Positions 58,404-64,000 of a DNA stretch of 64,000 nucleotides are shown piece after piece. The notes beneath the pieces were generated by a model. That model saw only the letters and a program-made list of their open reading frames with translations, made no database searches and was not told where the DNA came from. This DNA comes from Sweltsa coloradensis (Eukaryota; Arthropoda; Insecta; Plecoptera; Chloroperlidae): the NCBI GenBank assembly GCA_024449915.1, contig JAMZAV010000027.1:248001-312000 (forward strand), read 5' to 3'. Positions within the stretch are counted from its first letter, which is position 1, and each line of letters opens with the position of its first letter. The position numbers and the translations under genes were made by a program.

Positions 58404-60534
58404 TAATAGGACTTAAGGCCCGTCATTGAACATTTTTAAAGCCATTCTCCGACTGTGACCGAGAAGAAAAAATACTAAATTACATATTTTTATTCTGAGT
58501 ACTATCAGCACAATACCAACAAGAGGCCCATGCGTCTTATGGTGATAATGCTTATAATATATTATAGTCATATTTATGAAATGTCTGAAGGCAACTTATG
58601 TAAATGAACGCATATTCATCATATTATCAAATTAAATTGTGTTCTCAATTCTGTCAGTTTCTTTATTATTACTTTTTATCTCTTTTTTTACCATCCAATG
58701 TTAAATTTTGGTCGGTACGTTTATTGTGTTATGATGTACACTTGAACACGTATTGCCACGTACATAGTTATCAGAACCAATGTCATACGACCAAACATGG
58801 TTAGTAATACTTCTTTATTCTTCAAGAGGGCCTCCTTATCTTTAGTTTGGCGAGGGCTTCAACTCACAAGAGGCCTTCAGTTTGTCATTTGGATTGTCTG
58901 TTTGTCCGAACAAAAAACATTTTCATTTTGAAGATAAAGAAAGCGCGTATATATGTGTAAGATTTATTTGCGTTTAACAAAGAATTCACAACAGGCAAAT
59001 TTATATGCTCGTTCCGAATGGTTAAGCTGCTACTTTAGGTTTACTTCTTATGTATTAACGGTTGAAACGATTGTCTGAGTAAACATAAAATTTATTTCAC
59101 TTTTCATGATTTGATGGTTTTTTGTTGTCATTTTGATATTTCGTATGTGTACGACAAACAAACGACAAACGACAAACTTTTTTGAATAAAAAACTCAAAC
59201 AAATCTATTTAACTTATACAGGTGGCTACCAATGGTGAACAAAAAGTGATCCGTGCGATTTGAAATAACTATCGCTAGTTGGCCATGATGCTCGTCCGTG
59301 GATTCTCCTCTGACATCATTGTTGGATGGGACCACGTTAATGATGTGTCCCCTCCCCCTAACATTATAGTTCTGTAGCCGAGTGAGTAGACTAATAAATA
59401 CACATTTTTGTTTAGAAATATAAATGATTAAATGTTAAAAATTAGAAATGTGTTAATTTTAGGGATCTAAACTCTCCAAAATGCATCAGACATTACAATT
59501 TATCAGTCCTTCAATTCACTCGCCTGTGCAAGTGTCACGTCTCACGATAATAGCAGAACACGTCCTCCGATTGACACGCGATACAATGTCAAAACCAAAT
59601 AGTATCCCACGGCTCTATTTCAATCGTTATTATGCGCGCCATTCACATCAATTACGCTACATCGAATACATAACAGCTGATAAATCACATTTCTCCTATC
59701 CGCTGCCATCATAGTGGAATTATTGGGAACCCCCAGAACACAAAGTAAGTTTATTCCGAGTCTAGGGAAAATTAAGGTCACAGGTCGCAAAGTTTGTTTT
59801 AAAGGGTAAGTAGCACATTACCTCAATCGAGAAATTCTCTATGGCAGCTGCGAAAACTTTTAAACAATTTGCGGACTCAAGATTACATCATTTAGGGTGA
59901 GATATTGCAGTTTACTCTCAACTTTTCCAAAGAGCTCCATTAAACACACAAGAGAACAATCTTACAATAACTGTCTGTTACTTTTGTGTTCGTTGGGTGT
60001 TGAAAGAAGGTCCGCCTTGAAGAGAACCTGCACCATAACAGACCGGCGCTGGAAGTATTTGATACACGCATGTTAATGGCCGAACACGGTTCTCGCGAAG
60101 ATTAATTAGAGACATAGTGAATACTGACACCGTAGATAACAGTTTCGCTATTTATAATTATCGTTTCCTTCTACGGAACAACGTTCTCCCATTGATTAAA
60201 TTAATGGAACCTTAGAAATCTTTAGACCTATTCTTTCATGTTTTACCATGTTCCATGTTTGTTTTTTATTAAATTTAAAGGGAACCTTAGGATTTTTTTT
60301 CATTCATTATTCCATGTTTTTGAGGGCAATCAATCAATTTTTTTTTATTATTATCGTTTTGGCGTAGAAAACGGCCTCAACATCAAATATTACAACTTAA
60401 TTCCTTCAACTAGTTTTAAAATCGCGTTCTCAACTTATTTTCATAACAATATACACTATTAATACTACGTTCTTAAGCAATAAGCGCGCTTTTAGGACAA
60501 CAATTACAACATATGGATAAAAGGTTTGTCCTAA
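58404..60534. other. No gene; small family B fragment
   Basis: AAGTGTCACGTCTCACGATA and CCTCCGATTGACACGCGA at about 59530-59583 match the family B segment also seen in B4 and B5 (minus orientation). Nothing else in the interval was recognised. Confidence 0.4.
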
Positions 60535-60607
60535 GCCCAGTAGCTTAGTTGGTAGAGCATCGATTCGAAAAGCAGGAGGTTCTGGGTCCGATCCCCATTC
60601 GGGGCAA
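60535..60607 (+). repeat. tRNA-like sequence (SINE head or tRNA pseudogene)
   Basis: AGTAGCTTAGTTGGTAGAGC is a close match to a tRNA D arm/A box, and TGGGTCCGATCCCCATTCGG to a T arm/B box. The ends GCCC and GGGGC pair over four bases, but the rest of the acceptor and the anticodon stem do not pair. That argues against a working tRNA. It may be the head of a SINE, though no second copy was found here. Confidence 0.55.
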
Positions 60608-60867
60608 ACTTTTACATAGCTATCATTCAATAATATACTAAATTGTTCTTTGATATCTTTTCTTGATCCACCAACGTCTTCAAGTTATTTGACTTTACAC
60701 AAGCCTAATGTTACCGTGTATTATTGTTATTGTGCTACTTATAGGAGATTTATACAAAGTCAAACGTATAGTTCTAGAGTTTAGTACATACAACCGATTG
60801 ACAAACAAAAGAGTAAATCGTCATTAATATTGACAAACGGGTACTTTAAGGGAGTAGGCTACTTGAA

Positions 60868-61235
60868 AGAGGGAGCGAAGCTGCTTAATCAACATATCGC
60901 TAGAGAAGAATACAAAAATAAAATATTACGTTCCATCCCAGCTTGCAAATCTCGTTGTTGGTGGAGGTGCCGAGTATGAAGGGATTAAATAGTAAATTAA
61001 TTGTAATTTATTCCAGCATTAGTTATTGGTGGTGGTGCCATACACAAAAATGTTTCATCTTTCTGGTGGACTAACTTCGACTTCCTAACCCCTAGGGTTA
61101 CCAAAATCATTGATTCTTCCTTGACGAAGTGCAATGTATACACCAAAATCACATGTCAATCGGAGGTCATCTTCGGTTCTTATAGTGAGATAACGCATAG
61201 ACGGACGGACCAAGGGACAAAAATGTTTTGATCAT
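60868..61235 (+). repeat. Family B repeat, copy B9 (near complete)
   Basis: The copy begins AAGAGGGAGCGAAGCTGCTT and AATCAACATATCGCTAG, then GAAGAATACAAAAATAAA. Two cores follow, GGTGGAGGTGCCGAGTATGA and GGTGGTGGTGCCATACA, then ACCCCTAGGGTTACCAAAAT, CATGTCAATCGGAGGTCATC and GCATAGACGGACGGACC. The order is the mirror of B5. It encodes no protein that I can see. Confidence 0.7.
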
Positions 61236-63049
61236 AGTAATAGGGAAGTTTTTCTCCATAAAGAGTTGGGACTGTCATTTACGAAATATGCCAAATCAGA
61301 AAATGCGTTACGGTGAGAACACGAGAGTTTTGACGGACTGGCTGAAAGATGATCTATCGGGTCAATTGGCTATAAATCTTACTGCCCGGTTAATGTATTT
61401 CTTACATATTGGGAAAAGTACATGCAAAGAAGAAACAACAAAAGTGTAAAAAAATCCCATTTTATTTTAGCTTTCTCCAATTTATGTTTTCCATAAAGAG
61501 ATTCTAGAAATACTTAATAGCTGTTTCGCTTAACATGGAGCCTTGTGCCTTGGCTCCAAAGACCCTGACCCCAAGGCATGGTTGTGTAGAGATCCGTACC
61601 CACGCAATATGATCTGCGTCATCCTAAAGCCCCGATGTAAATCAATCAATGTATAAGTCGTATATTCGGTGGAAAGTCTTTTTCAAGCGACGAGTTTTCC
61701 TAGCTTAGTACAGAAGAGTGATGAAACCAATTGAAGCACCCACCAAAACGATGATATTGCGCGTTGTAATTTATTATCTGCTCTCAGACTTTTCCGATAA
61801 TTCATTCATACTATACATAATGACAAGTGTTGGTGATAAAAATATAACACAAACTGAAAAGATATCCATAGCGTTACTGAATACGTAGAGCAACTCATAA
61901 GGCACTGATTTATTCATGGCCGTACATTTTGGACTCTCAGTATTGTGTGTACTTTAATGCATGGTGGTTAGGAACAACAACCACATTTCTACGGAAAATA
62001 CAGACTTCCCTTGACACGACAGTGTTTTCTTCAAACTTATGCTGTGTCTAACAGAGGGTTTATGGATAGTACAAATTAGTGAAGTGTAAAAAGTGATAAA
62101 ATCGGTTAGTTTTAAATGTCCAGGAACTTTGGTTAATTCATATCTCGAGATCGAGTTGAGACAAAATTGAAAAACAAATGTATGCAATTGAAAAAAGTCA
62201 ATTAAAAAAAATACTCAACACATTTGGGACTCCTCATTTTGAATTTACAATCATTCAAAAATTTTGCCAAAATTTCAAACATTTTGACCAAAATTGAAAG
62301 AAGAAATATTGAAATCCATTTAAAAAAAACGAGGAATTTTATAAAATGATTAATTTAAGGAAAAACTTAACAATAAAAATCGCGCAACAAAGAGTTAAAA
62401 TAGGTAGTATTCCGATAAAAAATACTTCACGTGCGCTTCAGACAATACTAAAAGAAATGTAATACAAAATCAAGATGATGTTTAAAATAAATCAAACTAC
62501 TCAAGTGAAGAGAACAGCAAAATGCAATGTCCATCGAGAAATTTAAAAAAATGTAACCTGCAGAAGCTTCACAAAATCAGGATATTTACTATTTGGGTCG
62601 AAACAGCGGCCTCAAAATATCGAAGCCTCCTGGGTTGGGTAATTGAATCTATTTGCTTATATTTTGATATAAACTTGATTTGCTTTCTCTACGGGATTAA
62701 TAATTAAACGTGAGTTTCATATTGTAAGCTTCAAGTTTTTTTTACGTACACATGCTTCAAAGCCTCAATTCAATCTTGAAGTTAATCATTAATGTTTAGT
62801 GCACTTCGCGATTAACCAAATCAACAAGGCTAAATAGCATAATACTACAATACCAAGAACTTTTTTTACACACATTTACATTTTTTATTTGTCATTTTTT
62901 ATTTTAATCTTCAATCATAATATAGCCTACTGTTGCAGAAGATCACGTTGGTCTGAGTTTTGTTTTATTTGGATTGTTAAAAATTTTGTTAAACTCAAAT
63001 GAAAAAAATACAATGACAAAATAGATATTTAATAATTAAAGGAAGGGCG
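61236..63049. other. No gene; possible LINE tail near 61.6 kb
   Basis: GGCTCCAAAGACCCTGACCC...AAAGCCCCGATGTAAATCAA at about 61552-61645 ends in ATCAATCAATG. This resembles the short-repeat end of some LINE or SINE tails, but no second copy is in the window. The remainder is AT-rich with short frames. Confidence 0.3.
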
Positions 63050-63345
63050 GATTTACGATGTCTCCATTTAACTCGTATCGATTTATGGAGCTAGTCAATC
63101 TTCTTGTCTGTACGCTAAATCACCGAACCGCTTAAACAGATTAGCTTGAGATTTTAGACTTCAGATTTATCCCATAAACAAGTCACGGAAACTTCTAACT
63201 TAGATCACTAGACCGTTGCGATTAACCCTACATAATAAAAGGCATTTAAAAATCGTACACTTTTCTTAGCATTAGCGGACATATCTACGTGTGCTTGCAT
63301 GGCCAATTCAACATTTAGTCTACCCACGGAGGGTTAGGTTCATAC
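63050..63345 (+). repeat. Composite repeat C, copy 1, with tRNA-like module
   Basis: The block reads TCTCCATTTAACTCG, TTGTCTGTACGCTAAATCAC, CGAACCGCTTAAACAGATTA and CGTTGCGATTAACCC. It then reaches a tRNA-like module: GTGCTTGCATGGCC...ATTTAGTCTACCCACGGAGG, then GTTAGGTTCATAC. The same order occurs at 63670-64000. The module is more decayed here than in copy 2. Confidence 0.65.
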
Positions 63346-63669
63346 TTAGTCGACTTATTTGCAAAGAAAACAATATACATAACTCCAAAATTATATTTTG
63401 GAGCGATGGTTAAACCAGAAATAAAACAGAATTGATAATTTTGAAATTTGTTAATTTTCCTAATTTCGAATACGATCGCATTTCAAACTTCAAGTATACA
63501 TAAATGGAAACGCAAGAGCGGTGTGAACGAGTGAGTGAGCAGTTGTGTAACGTAAATTCTCATACTGGGCTAGATCCTTAGGTATTATGGTGCAAGGGCA
63601 TGTTCCCGGTACTCAACACTTGGCTCACTCATCACTCGTTAACAACGACTTTGGCGTTTCCCTAGTAAT

Positions 63670-64000
63670 TAAACGAGGGAGCGGAGCGACCGAGTGTTCT
63701 CCATTCAACTCGAACGGCTCTCATTCTGTGATTCTGTCTGTCTGTCTGTACGTCGAAAATCAGCCAAACCGCTGAACAGATTGGGCTGGAATTTTAAACA
63801 GACATCCGGTACGAGTTTACTGAGAACTGCTAACAAAATCAGCTAGATCCATTGCGATTTAATCCCAAAATAAATAAAAATGTGATTTTTTAAATATCGA
63901 TATGCATTTGTTTAGAAGCAGCTAGCGAGACGATAACTTCGTGGCTTGCATGGCCTATTGGTAAGCATTTAGCCTACCGCACGGAGGGTTGGGGTTCGAT
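63670..64000 (+). repeat. Composite repeat C, copy 2, runs off the window
   Basis: The copy starts at GAGGGAGCGGAGCGACCGAG and proceeds through TCTCCATTCAACTCGAACGG, TCTGTCTGTCTGTACG, CCAAACCGCTGAACAGATTG and CATTGCGATTTAATCCC. It ends in a well-preserved tRNA-like module at 63943-64000: GTGGCTTGCATGGCCTATTG, GTAAGCATTTAGCCTACCGC, and GGGGTTCGAT (B box, cut by the window end). The A-to-B-box spacing is tRNA-like. The 62-codon frame at 63587-63775 overlaps its start by chance. Confidence 0.68.

Noticed and set aside
60535..60607. Possible functional tRNA gene
   Set aside because: The anticodon stem does not pair and the acceptor stem has mismatches. No terminator T-run follows at the expected place.
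1..64000. Endogenous viral element, LTR retrotransposon or autonomous DNA transposase
   Set aside because: No LTR pair, gag/protease/integrase motif, DDE transposase or viral polymerase was recognised on either strand. The only RT with an active site is the LINE at 14.26 kb.

Overview
The window looks like repeat-rich, AT-rich nuclear DNA from a large invertebrate genome. An arthropod such as an insect is my best guess, but the sequence does not settle the taxon. The reasons are the absence of compact genes or operon structure, a metazoan non-LTR retrotransposon, several families of tRNA-headed SINEs, Helitron2/Helentron-like non-autonomous elements, and many microsatellites. I found no host gene that I can assign with confidence. 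The only long open reading frame is the reverse transcriptase of a 5'-truncated LINE at 14.26-16.13 kb.

Layout. 0-8 kb: quiet DNA with three copies of an unclassified repeat (R1), a weak candidate exon at 5.54-5.81 kb, a SINE, and a decayed GCTTCGCTCGC-ended element. 8.2-9.0 kb: a complete Helentron-like element (H1). 9-14 kb: quiet AT-rich DNA. 14.0-16.6 kb: a compound T-rich/TTA microsatellite interrupted by a young LINE with an uninterrupted 621-codon frame. 16.6-18.1 kb: a SINE, Helentron-like H2, and the tail of a second LINE. 20-34 kb: SINE copies and tRNA-like heads, three tails of an RTE-like LINE, two TIR elements, a foldback, and a CA repeat. 35-45 kb: several copies of an unclassified family (B) with a GGTGGAGGTGCCGGGT core and a G-run, two foldbacks, and a CATA repeat. 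45.7-46.5 kb: Helentron-like H3. 48.5 kb: a small repeat (R2) that is the unoccupied counterpart of the site filled by H4 and H5 at 56.3-57.9 kb. 51-53 kb: a CRE/E2F-like motif cluster, a long foldback, and a B copy. 58-64 kb: a small TIR element, a tRNA-like head, a B copy, and two diverged copies of a composite repeat (C) that carries a tRNA-like module.

The strongest result is the internally consistent Helentron/HINE-like family. Five copies share GGATGAGC at one end, its reverse complement just inside the other end, a short AACGC...GCGTT hairpin, a CTAG terminus (CTTT in one copy), and a core of tandem monomers of about 145-167 bp. The R2 repeat supplies an empty-site comparison for two of these insertions inside the same window.

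Coordinates of repeats are by-eye boundaries and may be off by tens of bases. No alignment, folding or database search was run.
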